Below are positions 12,331-24,461 of a DNA stretch of 64,000 bases, in pieces. The stretch is from Neostapfia colusana (Eukaryota > Streptophyta > Magnoliopsida > Poales > Poaceae). The DNA lies in contig JASWHV010000012.1 of NCBI GenBank assembly GCA_030760725.1, positions 35,309,652 to 35,373,651 of the forward strand, written 5' to 3'. The notes under the pieces were generated by a model that saw only the letters and a program-made list of their open reading frames with translations, was not told the DNA's origin and ran no database searches. Each line of letters begins with the position of its first letter. The stretch's first letter is position 1. Position numbers and translations under genes: made by a program.

Positions 12331-15300
12331 TGTAAAAGTCCCAAAAATGTGTATGAATAAAAATCAAGGTTTGAGTTCATATGTGTGGCAAAGACATGAA
12401 AAATGGGACTTACTAAAACTTTTCTTCATGCAAAGTAATACAGTGATGACCGTCCAAAATGCGGCTCACATTTTTATTTAAAAGTGTTGAACCAATAAGG
12501 AGTTAAATACCTCTTTGCATGTAAGTTTAAAAATCAGATTTGAAATTCAAAGTTCACACATGTGGTGACCAAAAACTTTGAATAAACATGCAGCCATATA
12601 GTTGGAATTATAGGGAAAAGTTTGATCACAAACTTTTCATTTGTAGGGTGGGCTCAAAAAAGAGTTAAAGAGTAGCATTTGCAAATTCTAGCCAAATTCA
12701 AATTTGTCATACAAATTCAAACTGAATTTGGAGATTTCAAATTCTAGCCACCCTTTTTAAACTCAGAATTCTAGGAATTAAGAGGATCAGCTTGAGAAGA
12801 TATTTGAGAGGTAAATGTGGAGTGGGACCCACATGTCATAGAGCTAAAGAGGGTGCCTTGCACACTAAGTCTCAGCCTCGGTGGGAAATTCCACCGAACA
12901 GCTCACGGGAGCCACCGAACAGCTTGCTGGCGCCACCTCCTGCCGCCTGTCTTCCCGCGCTGGCGCCCCGGGGTCGGTCCTGACCGCGCCTTCAACGTGA
13001 TCACGTGCCCTCAGACCGAACAAAGGCTCGTTTGTCTTCCTCTCTCGCGAGAACGCCGAGCAACCCAGTGCCTCACGTCCACTCTCGGCCGATCAGGAAA
13101 TCAAAGAAACCATCACGCCTCTCTTCTCCCCGAGCTGCTAGAAAGCGCCCCGAGCTCAGCCTTCACCTCCCTGACCCGCAACCAAGCGAGCTTCGGCCTC
13201 CCTCGCCCGAGAACAACCGCCACAGCGGCGACCTAGTTCAAGAAAGTGATCGGGCGCACATGGGCAGCTCGCCACAGCAGTCTTCACGATCGAGCAAGGG
13301 AGGCAACGGCACGGTCACCGCGTTGCTCTCACCCAAAGATCAGGCCATGCCATGAGCTATTGACGGCGAATTTCGAAGTTTTACTACGGCGGCCTCATCC
13401 CGAGCTCCCGGTACAGCTCCTTAAAATTCCTCCTCTCCAATCCTTCTTAGGGTATCAAACTTGGCACAGCGAAGCTGGACTAGCCGGCGATCATTTTCCC
13501 TTTTGCATCCATCGCACGAAAACGCCTCAGAGCGGCGGAATTCGAGCTCGACTAGGGGTGTTCATGGGCGGACACATTCGGTCGCACGATGACAACCTAA
13601 TTGCAGCCACTCCCGAGCTACTTTGAGGTCGTGCCAATCTTCCTAGAGCTGCGCTGGTGCTGTAGAGCTCATCGGTGCAAGTGTTGGCGGGCTGGAGACC
13701 TTTGGCGACGGCGCCGAACCACAACAGTAGCCGCCGCACGTCGCCAAGCTGGTTCTGGCCACCGGCAGCCCAAGCAGAACCCACCATCGTGTTCCTCGGT
13801 GCCCTAAACCCTCTGGCAGCGAGACTCTAGCTGGGCGGCGGCCGGAAACGCCGGTCCGGCGAGCAGCCGTTTGCTCCGGCGAGGGGGGGAGCGCGCGGGC
13901 GCGAGAAAGAGGGCGGAGGAAGAAGAAAGCGTGGGCCCCGGCTGTCAGCAGCTCAGAATTCAAACCCGTGATCGGGTGTGGCCGGGATCCCGTGTGCTGG
14001 CGCACAAAACCCCGTGGTCCCGGTGTGGCTTCAATTGTAGTGGCTGGAATTTAAATAAGCGGGCCCAGTAGGATTTTCAGTAAGAAAACAATTCCAGAGT
14101 TGGCTCAAACTTTGGGAAATCATAGCTCCCTGTAGAAAACTCCAAAATGAGTGATTCCACTTGGGTTGGATTCATCTCTCCGAGTTCTACCCAAATATGA
14201 ACTCAGATTTCTATGAAAGTCAATATTATATTCTGGAGAATTCTTTGAAAGTTTTTTGAAAAAGAATTATTGAGGGAGTTTGGTTTATCCAAAAATCCCC
14301 AATTTTTGCCATAATATTCTGTAGCATATTGTTGACCTTCTAGCAAAATTTCAGCTCATTTGAAGATAATTTGAGTAGGAATTTGCCAAAAACAAATTGA
14401 TGTGTTCATAAGGGTCCAGAAACATTTTCAGAAAATGTTTCCAACTTGTAAAATCAATTCTGGGCAATCCATAGCTCCAAAAATCCTAGGACAATTTAGG
14501 CAAGCTCTCTGAGACATACTTGAAACTTTAGTTCACTTAATTGAGCATGAAAATGCACATTACTTCAGAATTAATTCCTTTAAGTAGAAATGCTTAAAAG
14601 AATTGTTCTGGAAGAACTACTCAAGTAAAAATGCTGAACTTTGGACCAGATTACTTTCATGTGACCAAGAACTCACATGTAAATTATCAGCTCAAGTTGA
14701 GCCCTAGAACTTCCTGTTATAGTTCTCCATAAATATGTATATGTGGGGATACATGAAGGACATTATGAGAATTATGGAGAACACAATTTATCTCCACCTT
14801 AGCTGCAATTTGGCAAGCTAAATCCTTAGGTAGTATAGAACCTGCTGTAAAGGTTTTTAGGCCATTGGAGTTCTTGTTCTTCAGTGGCACTCAAATCTTT
14901 TCAGTTATCTATTAGGTTCATTAAGGAAAATGGTTAGTGTATAGCTAAGGCCTTAAGGTCAATTTAGTTTAAGTCTGTTCTTTGCACAACAGAGGCAAAC
15001 CAAGCCATTCTCGGCTTTTCCACACAACCTCTGTTCCTAAGAACTTAATTCTATAACCTCTTTCCATTACATTCTATAAACATGTGCATATGCATTTCAA
15101 TAGGAACCACAACGAAGGGGATTCAAAGGAGTGATTCATTGAAGTGGATCAAGCTCCGTAGAATCAAGGGTGGATCAACAAGGACACTAACTGATTATAT
15201 ACGACTACCCTGCAAAACAGGCAAGCTCCGGTTTGCATTTAACAGATTTAAGTTTTTACTTTGTATTCATTTTCGGTTAAGATTTGAATTGTGCATTAGG

Positions 15301-16678
15301 TCTAGTGTTTGATACTCCTCTTGCATAGCCAAATGACCCACGTAGTATTGGGTAGGTGTCTTTCACCGTGTAGAACTGCCATGCTTAAGTAAGGTTCGGT
15401 AGAAGTTGAGTGGTGAGATGCTACTCGCAAGTTCAGGAACAACAGGGGCATACGGGATTGGTTAAAAAATGAATTAGCGAGTTAAAGTGGAGACCGGAAG
15501 GTTGTACGCGCAGCAGGACATAGGGGCCTGGGTGCTATAGACCTGTCCGTGTCGTTCAAGGACCGATCCGTATGCGGCCCTGTTGAACAAGTTTGAGTTG
15601 TGTACCGGACTCATGCTGGCTATATGGGACCCAGTAAACCGATGTACCTCGGGAAGCTGTCGTTGGGACTTTTCGGGTTGCCTTAGGCGGATGGCCGGTG
15701 TGCAGTATGTGGGGAACATTCTCATGACATCTCACGTCGGCAGGTGCACCATGAGAGTGGCTACTGTACTGGGCGACTTGATCGATTCAGCAAGGGTGAA
15801 ACGGGGGAAAGGCTGCCACGTACGACGTCAGTGATGGTTGTTGTAGGCAACGTCGAGTACGGGCGTACGTGTCGTGTAGTCCGGGTGTTATTGATTTGAA
15901 TCACCGTCGCTCGCGGAATGGACCGAGCATACTTGTTCTCACAGTGGTGACGTAGTAAGAACTTGCATGAGAAAGGAACTAATCACATTGGTTTGAAGAT
16001 TCATACTAGCTTTGTATTGGATCTTGATGAATAGGCTAGTGCAAACTCGATTCTTTTATGCCATGAGTAATTTACATCGGGGGGATACGTTTCTTGTTTG
16101 ATTGTGGACTCCCGATGTGGCGTGCCCAAGATTACTTAAAATGCTGTCATTAATACCTGAAAGTAAGGATCCACTTCTAGGCGAGTTAAATTATGCTCAT
16201 ACCATCCTATTTTAGGTTCATAACCTCACCTAGAGTTTCATGTTTAGGGTGACGGTTAAGTCTTGCTGAGCGTTATGCTCACGGATGCTATCCGAGTTTT
16301 GCAGGTATTTGACTTCATGCTTAAGAGAAGGGATGCCGATGAGACTCGGGATCCTCCGAGTGCTTACTCAAAGAGCATCCTCGCCTCTGCAGATTGTCTT
16401 CGTGTGGCTAGTAAGAAACGTCCGCGGCCTGGACCGTTTCTTTGTTGCTAAGATAGAGATGAATCGTGAGGGTGATAGTCTTCCGCTGTAGCTTACTTTG
16501 ATATAACTATTTGTAAAACATTCTTGTACACTTTCGCTAAACTATTTATGTAATATGATGTGTGTTTGTCGACCCGTGTGCTGTTGGGTGCCGCATATCA
16601 TGGCACCACCCGACGAGATCCTGTCCCTCACAGCGTGGTATCAGGGTTGTTACACAGCGTGGTATCAGAGCTGTTACA
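12331..16678 (+). repeat. 3' LTR of element A (4,348 bp)
   Basis: It aligns with 1922-6258 from TGTAAAAG to TGTTACA and ends with the same two 24-bp PBS-bearing units. The alignment stops exactly at 16678, and GATAC follows. It contains a short block (about 13300-13320) missing from the 5' LTR. Confidence 0.93.
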
Positions 16679-16683
16679 GATAC
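16679..16683. other. Right target-site duplication of element A (GATAC)
   Basis: An exact repeat of 1917-1921 directly after the 3' LTR. Confidence 0.93.
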
Positions 16684-16909
16684 ACTCAGTTTTCTATTGT
16701 CAGTATTGACAGCTATCATTTTGGGTTTTTTTGAAGAAAGGCAGGAGCGCTGCCCATGCATTAAGAGAGATGATAATTACAACCTAAGGGTACAAAGTCT
16801 AATAAAGTACAATCGTTGACAGAAGAAGACGTTATACATTGTCCTCACAACTAGAACAAGTACCTAATAATATCCAATGGCCACCATCCTAGAGATGTAT
16901 CACAACTTC

Positions 16910-17466
16910 CTATAACTTGATATCCTCCCAAACTAAATAAGCTACTTGTAATTGAGAGAAATCTTGATGTTGGAAGATACGCCTATTACGCTCTTTCCAG
17001 ATTTGCCACCAGAACGAGAATAAGAATCCTAGCATCTTTTTTGATTGGGTTTTGGAGCATAGAATAGTAATAAATTGGACCCAATGAGATGCCCTTGCCG
17101 TGACGACTTGATGAAGAGATGCAAGAAGATGTAGAAGCTGAGCCAATTTCTCCCAAACCGAGGCCGTATAGTTACATTGTGACAATAGATGGTCCACAAT
17201 TTCAGATGCGGTTGTGCATAGCACACAGGAGGTCTGATGAGGCCAGTTTTTTTGGCTAGGTTGTCGGTCGTTAAAGCTTTATTATGTAACACTAACCAAG
17301 CAAAAAATCGGCATTTTGGCTGTGTTTTGGAGGTCCACAGTGAGGAGGCCCAACTGGGAGAAGTTCCGCCTGAGAATTGAATCTCAAGCTGAGGCCGCAG
17401 TGTATACGCCATTTGATGTCTATCGCCAAGTGATACGGTCCTGTTCCTCTGTAAGTATGATTTCAC
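16910..17466 (-). pseudogene. LINE ORF2, C-terminal zf-RVT region
   Basis: Two overlapping frames (17466-17029 and 17224-16910) together give the zinc-binding region found after RT in plant LINEs: PKCRFFAWLVLHNKALTTDN, then a Cys/His region, then a W-rich tail (FWWQIWKERNRRIF). The switch between frames near 17200 shows a frameshift. The region probably binds template RNA. It belongs to the same transcript as the RT at 17865-18935. Confidence 0.8.
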
Positions 17467-17864
17467 TGAGGGTCTGATACAGCAAGACGAATTTGTCTAG
17501 AAGGTCCTCATTTTGGAGAGAGAGGAAATATTCTTAATCCAGTTATAATTTGAGAGCTCCTGTGCTACTGACCTTTTTTTATATCTTGCTTGCTGGAATA
17601 AGTGCGACACCAGAAACCTAGTATCTTGTCCATTGAGCCATCGAGCCTCCTAAAATGGAGTATTCTTACCGTCTCCAATGGTGATTATGGTTGAGGCAAA
17701 GAATAAATAACAGTCGGACTAACATGATATCTAAATAACGCTTTCCATGGTCTAGTACGCTAATCCCATAAATGCCAAAGCCATCTCAACCGAAGGGCCC
17801 TCCCAAATTTCTCCAAATCCTTAATACCCAGTCCACCCAATTTTCGTGGTCTGGTACAAACATT

Positions 17865-18935
17865 CTAACGTACAAGACACTGACCACCTCTCACCATATA
17901 TGAGTCTTCCCCTTTCCATAAAAAACCTCTTCTGATACGATCTATTTGCCGACATGCCCATTCAGGGAGACGAAAAATTGTCATGTGATAGGTTGGCATA
18001 GCAGTTAAAACCGACTTGACTAAGATTTCTCTACCAGAATAGAAAAGCATGTTCTTTTTCCAACCGGATAGACGTTGGGCAACCCTCCGGACCACTGAAT
18101 GAGCTACAGATCTGGGAAGCTTCCGGTAATGCAGCGGCAAACCTAAGTATTTGCAGGGAAAAGTACTCAATCTGTTAATATTTCCTATTACCGAAAGCGG
18201 ATCAGTTTCTTGGCAGCTGATGGGGTAGAATTCTGTTTTTTCCAAGTGTGTAACAAGTCCAGAGGCTTGACCAAATATATGAAGGAGGAATTTCGTAATC
18301 AACATATCTTGAGCTGTAGGTCTAATGAAGATCGCCGCATCATCTGCATAAAGTGATACCCGCAGTTGATCACCTAGCTCTGGGATGGCTGTGAGTAATC
18401 CCCTATACCGAGCTTGTTGGAACAATTTAATCAAAGGTTTCATAGCTAACAGGAAGATCATGGGAGATAGAGGATCACCTTGGCGGACACCACGGGCATG
18501 AGCAATCCTAATACCAGGGACGCCATTAAGCAAAAAGGATGAGGTGGATGTTCCCCAGAGGGCTGCTATCCACTCGCGTCGTTTATTTCCAAATCCAAGG
18601 TACTTCATAATATCCATCATATATGCCCAGTTGACAGTATAAAATGCCTTTGAGATGTCCAGCTTAATAAACAGTGTAGGTAACTTTCTTTTGTGAAGCT
18701 CTCGCACTGTTTGTTAGACACACATAAAGTTGTCATGGATACATCTATGTTTAATGAAGGCGTTCTGATGCAATAATATAATTCCGTCCAGTTCTGGTCC
18801 CAATCTGTTGGCAAGGACCTTTGATATGATTCTTGCAAATACATGGATCAAACTAATCGGACGATAATCTGTAATTCCCCTTGGATCTGGTTTCTTTGGA
18901 ATGAGTACAACTAGGGCAGTGTTCAGGGATCTCAA
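17865..18935 (-). pseudogene. LINE ORF2 reverse-transcriptase core
   Basis: The upstream piece (18935-18714) has the early RT motifs LIPKK and DYRPISL. It ends in TAA at 18714-18716, and the same frame continues from 18707 with FIKLDISKAF, GVRQGDPLSP and the catalytic YADDAAIF near 18340-18360. The nonsense codon sits between motifs within a frame that is otherwise open. This is the polymerase that copies LINE RNA at a nicked target. The catalytic residues are present, but the stop and the loss of flanking parts make it inactive. Confidence 0.9.
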
Positions 18936-19021
18936 CCCTTGTTGGTTAGTTAGACAAAATTGTTATATCGCTGCTAGGAGATCTGTCTTAATTATATCCC
19001 AACACGAGTATAGAAAATGTC

Positions 19022-19444
19022 CTAAAAACCATCCGGACCTGCCGCTTTGGACTTAGGCATCTCCTTAATCACCCAATGGACCTCATCTTCAGAGATTTGC
19101 TGGTCTAAATGCTGCAGTTCTTTCTGCTGCCAACCCAATTGTGCAAGGTCCAGGTTTAAACTCCTTGGATGATGAGTCCCCATGTGTTGTTTGAAATGCT
19201 GAAAAATAACATTGTGTTTTTCATTTTGTGAGAAGACAATCTCATCATCAGTCTCTAATGAATGAATGAAATTGGTTTTCTTTCTCAAATTGGCAATCGA
19301 GTGAAAGTATTGTGTGTTGGCATCTCCTTTCCGGATCCAAGTTAGACGGGACTGCTGTCTTGCTCTTGATTTTTCTATTGTGGCTAGGCCTAAGATTCGA
19401 TGTTTAAGTAACGCTATGATTTCCTTTTCTTGATCAGAAAGCAA
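19022..19444 (-). pseudogene. LINE ORF2 linker between endonuclease and RT
   Basis: 140 codons with WIRKGDANTQYFH and the motif KSKAAGPDGF, which mark the start of the RT domain in plant L1-type LINEs. The frame ends in a stop at 19022-19024, and the next RT piece lies in another frame, so a frameshift separates them. Its 5' side runs into the CACTA-1 insertion at 19454. Confidence 0.85.
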
Positions 19445-19467
19445 ACAGTGTTCCCACTACAGGAAAA

Positions 19468-19950
19468 ATGATCATTGACGACGGCTAGATTTATTGTCGA
19501 CGGGGCCGTCGTCTTTAATTTTATTGGCGACGGCTAGAAAAAGCCGTCGTCAATAACACAGTTATTGACGACAGCTGAGCGAGTACCGTCGTCAATAAAT
19601 AATTGACGACGGTGCCCGTCGTCTTCAACTTAATTCGGGCCCACCCGAGGAGTTATTGACGACGGTGACCTAGCACCGTCGTCAATAACACAGTTATTGA
19701 CGACAGCTGAGCGAGTACCGTCGTCAATAAATAATTGACGACGGTGCCCGTCGTCTTTAACTAAATTCGGGCCCACCCGAGGAGTTATTGACGACGGTGA
19801 CCTAGCACAGTCGTCAATAACACAGTTATTGACGACGGCTGAACGTGAACCGTCGTCAATAAATTATTGACGACGGCGCCCGTCGTATTTAACTAATTTC
19901 GGGCCCACCCGAGGAGTTATTGACGACGGTGACCTGGCACCGTCGTCAAT
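19468..19950. repeat. Left subterminal repeat array of CACTA-1
   Basis: Repeated units of the form TTATTGACGACGG followed by a short centre and CCGTCGTCAATAA, so each unit is itself an imperfect palindrome. A larger period of about 120 bp (including GGGCCCACCCGAGGAG) repeats three times. Subterminal repeats in En/Spm are TnpA binding sites; here that role is inferred. Confidence 0.85.
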
Positions 19951-19967
19951 TACTGGACATATAACCC

Positions 19968-20196
19968 GTACGCGAGCCGGGAGGCGGCCACAGTGCCGCC
20001 TCCCGACTCGCACCGCGCGATCAGTCTCGTCGCCCTCCCCGTCGTTCCCCGCCGCCGCCGCCGGTCCCCGCCGCCGGTCGCCGCCTCCCAACTCGCACCG
20101 GTCGCCGCCGCCGCCGTCCCCCGGTCGCCGCCGCCGCCGTCCCGGTCGCCGCCGCCCGTCCCCGCCACCGCAGCCGCCCGTCTCCGGCCGAGGTAA
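19968..20196 (+). promoter_or_regulatory. GC-rich block with hairpin, possible 5' exon of the CACTA-1 gene
   Basis: A hairpin (GGGAGGCGG, loop CCACAGTG, CCGCCTCCC) near 19979-20008 is followed by CCG/CGC-rich repeats. The block ends at GCCGAG-GTAAGTCCC, a good 5' splice site near 20193. The same arrangement occurs at 26600-26815 in CACTA-2. I infer a non-coding first exon or promoter. The long frames on both strands here arise from the base composition. Confidence 0.45.
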
Positions 20197-22951
20197 GTCC
20201 CCTCCCCTCCGGCCTCTCCCCAGCTTTTGCCGGGGCCGCGCCGCCGGCCACCGGCGATCATCTTTCTCGTCATGTGCAGGTTAGAAATTTCTGTTTACCT
20301 TTTTTCATTTATCGTTTGAACTGCATCAGTCATTGTTGTCCATATGTTTGGATTTTCATTCATTCTACATTATCGAATGACAAAACCAGCTTATCTCAAC
20401 TAGGTATTGCTAGATACGCATGTATAACACACCACTACAATGCACCATCTGATGTTAAGCCTGCCATGGATCACCCACACATAAATCTGTTGTTGCCAGC
20501 CACTCTATTAGGTTACACAACCAGTGAGCTCACAACCTCTTGAAGATGCAAACACCTTAGCTCTACTCACCTATTGAAGAGGACACCATTTCCACCTTAG
20601 CTTTGTTTTTTTGTTCAAGCTGCCATTGTCTTTACCCAATGAAATCATTGCCATTGTCAACAATTGGCAAAGTAGCCCTAACTATTATTCCTCACTCGTT
20701 TATAAAAGAAATGGAGAGAAGTCAATATTTGTGGATACAGAAGAAGATTTTTAGGTAGTTCTTGTTCTTAATAATAAGCTATTTTAGCTTGGTAAGCATT
20801 TTTTGGATGATACATATAAGTTGTTCTTTCAATCCGTCTTGTGCCACTCCTACTTTCACTCAAGCCATTCTTTGTCTGTCAACCCTGGAGTAAGCTATCC
20901 TTAACAGATTATTAGCGGTCGCAGACAAGTACAACTGCAGCTAACTAGTGGAGAATAAAGAGGCCATGCATGCATGCAGCATATGGACATTTGCTTCTTG
21001 AACTTCACAAAGATATATAGTCTTGTTTTTAATTCAATCTAGTGTAAGGCCAATCTTTTTTGTTTTTGTTTTTAAAGCTAAGCAAATGTTTAGTTGGTAC
21101 TCCCTCCAGTTTTAAATAATTGAAGGGTGGGGTTACAGTGCATGATTAAAACTAAAATGTTTTATCAAAACTAATAAGCACTGTGTCGTAAACTTTTGTT
21201 GTTTGGATGGTAATCTGAAGGAGTGCTTGCTTGAGAAGTTAACAGAAACGTGTATTCAATTGGTATTATAATTCAGATTAGAAAATCTGTGTGTTTGACG
21301 CTGCATGGCTTGGGGAATGAACACTCGGAAGGCGATCATCTTTCTCATAAAAAAATGGTCATTGTGAACAAATTAACAGAAACGGTCAATCCTGCCATTC
21401 TTTGGACATCAACTCAGGTTCTGTTTCCTAGTTTAATAAGAGCATCAAGGAGGTTTAGCGTCTGGTGCCTGCCGATGGCTCGTTGGCACTCCTCTGGTAG
21501 GAGAACTTGCTGCATGGGGTGGTCATTTATCCCCGCCTCGGAATTCAGACTACAACACAAGCACGGACTGGACCTGTTCACCAGGCGAAGTACCGTCACT
21601 AACAATGCTACACGCCGGTGGAAGGCAACACAATGCAGAGCCTAGCACTTGCTCTTAAGCGCAAAATCACAATCTCAACCACAGATGACTAGCAACCCTG
21701 AGCAAGAACACAATGGTGCATGAAAAAAATGGGATAATAGTGCAGCAGTAACCGACTTATACCACCCCACGAACAATATACTGCAGATTATTCCTCCCAC
21801 TGGAAAAAAACGAAGTCCCAAAGAACTCAATCCTCACCACTGGATTAAAAACAAAAAGAGAAAAAAGAAACACTACTATTGTCCCCACCAGATGAACTAA
21901 TACTGCATGATCTACATTACCACACACCACATGACAACCTAGAGGATGCTAACAGCAGTCTCTGCCAAGGCCATGGCTGAGGTAATCATCTCTGGCTGGG
22001 CTCAACAGTGCGCACATTTGCGCCTGTCATTCCTTCAAGCCTATCCTTCATTATATCTACAAAGTGACCAACCATTTCATGGAACTGCTTCAAACCAGAG
22101 AGAGGTAAAATTATCGACGAACGATCATGAAAATGAAAATTATGAAAATTTTGAAAATCATGAAAATTTTGAAATTAATTACGTGGAACGGAGCTGCTCA
22201 ATACGTCTATAACACATACATACATGTACATTGGTGGGGTCAGTTGGCTGCCCCTTGCGAAATTCAACGGGATCCCACCCAGTGCATGCATTCGATCTAT
22301 TCTTAATTTGACTATATAAGAGTAGAACCTCTGTCTGAATTAGCGAGTATGAAGCACTTCCCATCAATTACTAATCAATCACATCACAAGATAGTTATTA
22401 TACAATGTGGTAATCTTCTGTAAATGCATGATTGAGTGTCTCAGTCATGCATGCCCCAACAACAAGAAGTAGATCTAGACGGATCACAAGGAGTTGACAC
22501 TACCGCCGCTCGACGCGCCCCGCCCCGAGCCCCGCCCTGCTGTGCCGCCCGGCCCCGCCCTGCCGCGCTGTCTGACCTTAGTTGATTAATTGTTTAATTA
22601 GTATTGTAATTGATTATTGTTTAATTAATAATTTGATTGATTGTGTGATTAGTTACTATATGTAAATAAATGGGTTTCGGCCCGGTCTGGCCTGACACGA
22701 CCCATTTAGGGTCTGTCACGGCTCATTTAGTGGTAATGTATTAGTCGAGACAGGCACGGAGGACGGCAAGCTCCCGCGCGTGGACGGCGGGCCCCGACGG
22801 TGCGGTTTCATCTTTGACCCACTTCTAAAGGCGTCGTAAGATAATGGCAGGCCCCAACGGGACATAACTTAGGACGGCTGACCCACTTCTTTGTCTCTCG
22901 TTCTTTCCTTCTCTCTCGTTCTTTCCTCTCTCTCTTTTAAATGACTCAAAA
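20197..22951. other. Interior of CACTA-1, unassigned
   Basis: No recognisable protein. At about 21099 TACTCCCTCC resembles the terminus of a Stowaway-type MITE, but I see no matching other end. From about 22470 to 22820 the sequence is nearly identical to 28875-29240 of CACTA-2 (from GTAGATCTAGACGGATCAC onward), after which the two elements differ until the shared TnpA exons. Confidence 0.5.
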
Positions 22952-23667
22952 ACGAGAGGCAGGCAGCCGAGCTCCGGGCTAGGGACGAGTATCAACACTC
23001 GTACATGCTACAGCTGCAAGCTGCCATGCAGGTAAGTTCAGATCAATGTACTCAACGTTTCTAATATATAAATGACATGTATAATAATTTACTTCATATT
23101 TGCAGGCTATGGCCACAGGACAACCCGTTGTCTTTCCTCAGTGGGCGCCGCCACCGATACAGCTACCATAGGGGCCGACGTCAGGAGCACAGGTACAAAA
23201 TTTCTCATAATAGCTGCAACTAGTTAAATTTGCTCAAATTTAGTTGAATTTGATCAAACTTACTTAAACTTAGAGAAAACTAGTTAAACATCCTCAAACT
23301 GAGTAAAATATGGTACAACTTACTCAACTATAGTCAAATATGACCAAACTTACTCAAACATAGCCAAAACTTTTTGAACTAGCTCAAACACAAACACTAC
23401 TAGTCCATACTTCTCAAACTTAGTAAAATATGAGCAAACTTACTCAAACATAGCCAAATCTAGCTAACTTGCTCAATTTTAACTTGTAATGAGTTTATTT
23501 AATCTTATACACATTTGTGAACTTCTAATTTATCTAACTATACATGTACATCATAGGGATCGGCGACGCGGGCTCAGGAAACTCCATCCCCTCAGCAACC
23601 AGCGTTTGGACGAGCGCACGACGACTTCCTGGACTCCGGTGGCAGCGGTCGGGGTAGCGTAGGGTAG
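22952..23667 (+). pseudogene. TnpA-like gene remnant of CACTA-1 (last three exons)
   Basis: It holds the end of exon 7 (to 23031), exon 8 (23106-23192) and exon 9 (23557-23667) of the gene that is fuller at 29369-31732, with the same GT-AG borders. Exon 8 has an in-frame TAG at 23169-23171 where CACTA-2 has CAG. All upstream exons are deleted and replaced by about 100 bp of unrelated pyrimidine-rich filler. It cannot make a functional protein. Confidence 0.85.
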
Positions 23668-23818
23668 TGTGGCGTGCGTATAGTGTTTTTATGCAATTCT
23701 GTGATGTATATTTTGATTGCCTGTGATCTGGCCATCGAGCCAGGGCTGGCCTCGAAGCCAGGGCTGGCCTCGAAGCCAGGGCAGGATTTTCTGTTTTTTT
23801 AAAAAAAAATTGAAAAGC

Positions 23819-24180
23819 TTATTGACGACGGTTTCTGGTACTTGGCCGTCGTCAATAAGCCATTAGTATTGACGACGGCCTAGTGTAAACCGTCGTCAAT
23901 AAGCCACGGTTACTGACGACGGTTTCCTGGCCGTCGTCAATAAGCTTATTGACGACAGCCTGATTTAGCTGTCGTCAATAAGTTTATTGACGACAGCTAG
24001 ATTTAGCTGTTGTCAATAAATTTATTGACGATGGTTACCATCGTCAATAAACTTATTGACGACTAATAATTGACAACAGCTGAAAACCGTCGTCTATAAA
24101 CTTTTACCGTCGTCAATAACTTATTGACGACGGTAGTGTCCTTATTGACGACGGTTTCCGGCCGTCGTCTATAGTCCCGA
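23819..24180. repeat. Right subterminal repeat array of CACTA-1
   Basis: At least six palindromic units of the TTATTGACGACGG / CCGTCGTCAATAA type, in places degenerate (GACGACAGC...GCTGTCGTC). Compared with CACTA-2 it lacks one unit that would complete a long inverted repeat. Confidence 0.85.
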
Positions 24181-24209
24181 TTCCTGTAGTGTCCATAGCT
24201 TCATCAAGC

Positions 24210-24461
24210 CTACAAATGACCTCTCGGCAAATTACCATTGCTAACTTTCCTAGCGGGATATGAGAACGAGACCATCAGCGTAATGTCTGTTGGGGGGGGG
24301 GGGGCTTGCTTGGACCAAGCTTCTTGCACGGACTCAAGAAACCCGGGCATTTTTAACCAATGTTCCTCAAACCGGAACAATCGACTGCGATGTTCTCCCT
24401 CAAATGGCATTAAAAGTAAAGGACAATGGTCCAAAATTGATGAGGAAAGAGCCTGCACCAT
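24210..24461 (-). pseudogene. LINE ORF2 endonuclease C-terminus
   Basis: 83 codons with LDHCPLLL (the SDHxPL motif of AP-type endonucleases) and FRFEEHWL. This is the same LINE as 16910-19444, on the far side of CACTA-1. A run of 13 G (24292-24304) encodes the proline stretch. The LINE ends a few bases upstream of this fragment. Confidence 0.8.

Larger units (their letters stand above)
1922..16678 (+). mobile_element. Element A: complete Ty3/gypsy chromovirus (Tekay/Del-like), 14.8 kb
   Basis: Both LTRs, PBS, gag-pol and polypurine tract are present in the right order, and the element is flanked by a perfect GATAC duplication. The polyprotein order is gag, zinc knuckle, protease, RT, RNase H, integrase, chromodomain. 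That order with a C-terminal chromodomain identifies a chromovirus. The long LTRs (4.34 kb each, nearly 60% of the element) and sequence style fit the Tekay/Del clade; the clade call is by recall only. The LTRs differ by substitutions and small indels (about nine differences in the first 155 aligned bases by eye), so the insertion is not very recent. Two nonsense codons and a frameshift in gag-pol make it non-autonomous now. Confidence 0.95.
19455..24191 (+). mobile_element. CACTA-1: non-autonomous CACTA (En/Spm) element, 4.7 kb
   Basis: It starts CACTACAGGAAAA and ends TTCCTGTAGTG, so the termini are inverted CACTACAGGAA. It is flanked by a 3-bp duplication TCC (19452-19454 and 24192-24194), the size expected for CACTA elements. 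Both ends carry arrays of TTGACGACGG-type subterminal repeats. Inside are a GC-rich probable 5' exon, about 2 kb of unassigned DNA, and only the last exons of the TnpA-like gene that is fuller in CACTA-2. No TNP2 transposase is visible in any frame. It inserted into the LINE. Confidence 0.93.

Noticed and set aside
19468..19950. Regularly spaced repeats that could suggest a CRISPR-like array (also at 23819, 26244 and 31863)
   Set aside because: The repeats are palindromic subterminal units inside CACTA termini with TCC/GAT duplications, in plant nuclear DNA; there are no cas genes and no unique spacers.
19864..20273. Gly/Arg- and Pro-rich frames on both strands near the CACTA 5' ends (also 26310-26963)
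   Set aside because: They are produced by CCG/CGC simple repeats; the repeated subterminal units read as ORF extensions are not protein-like.
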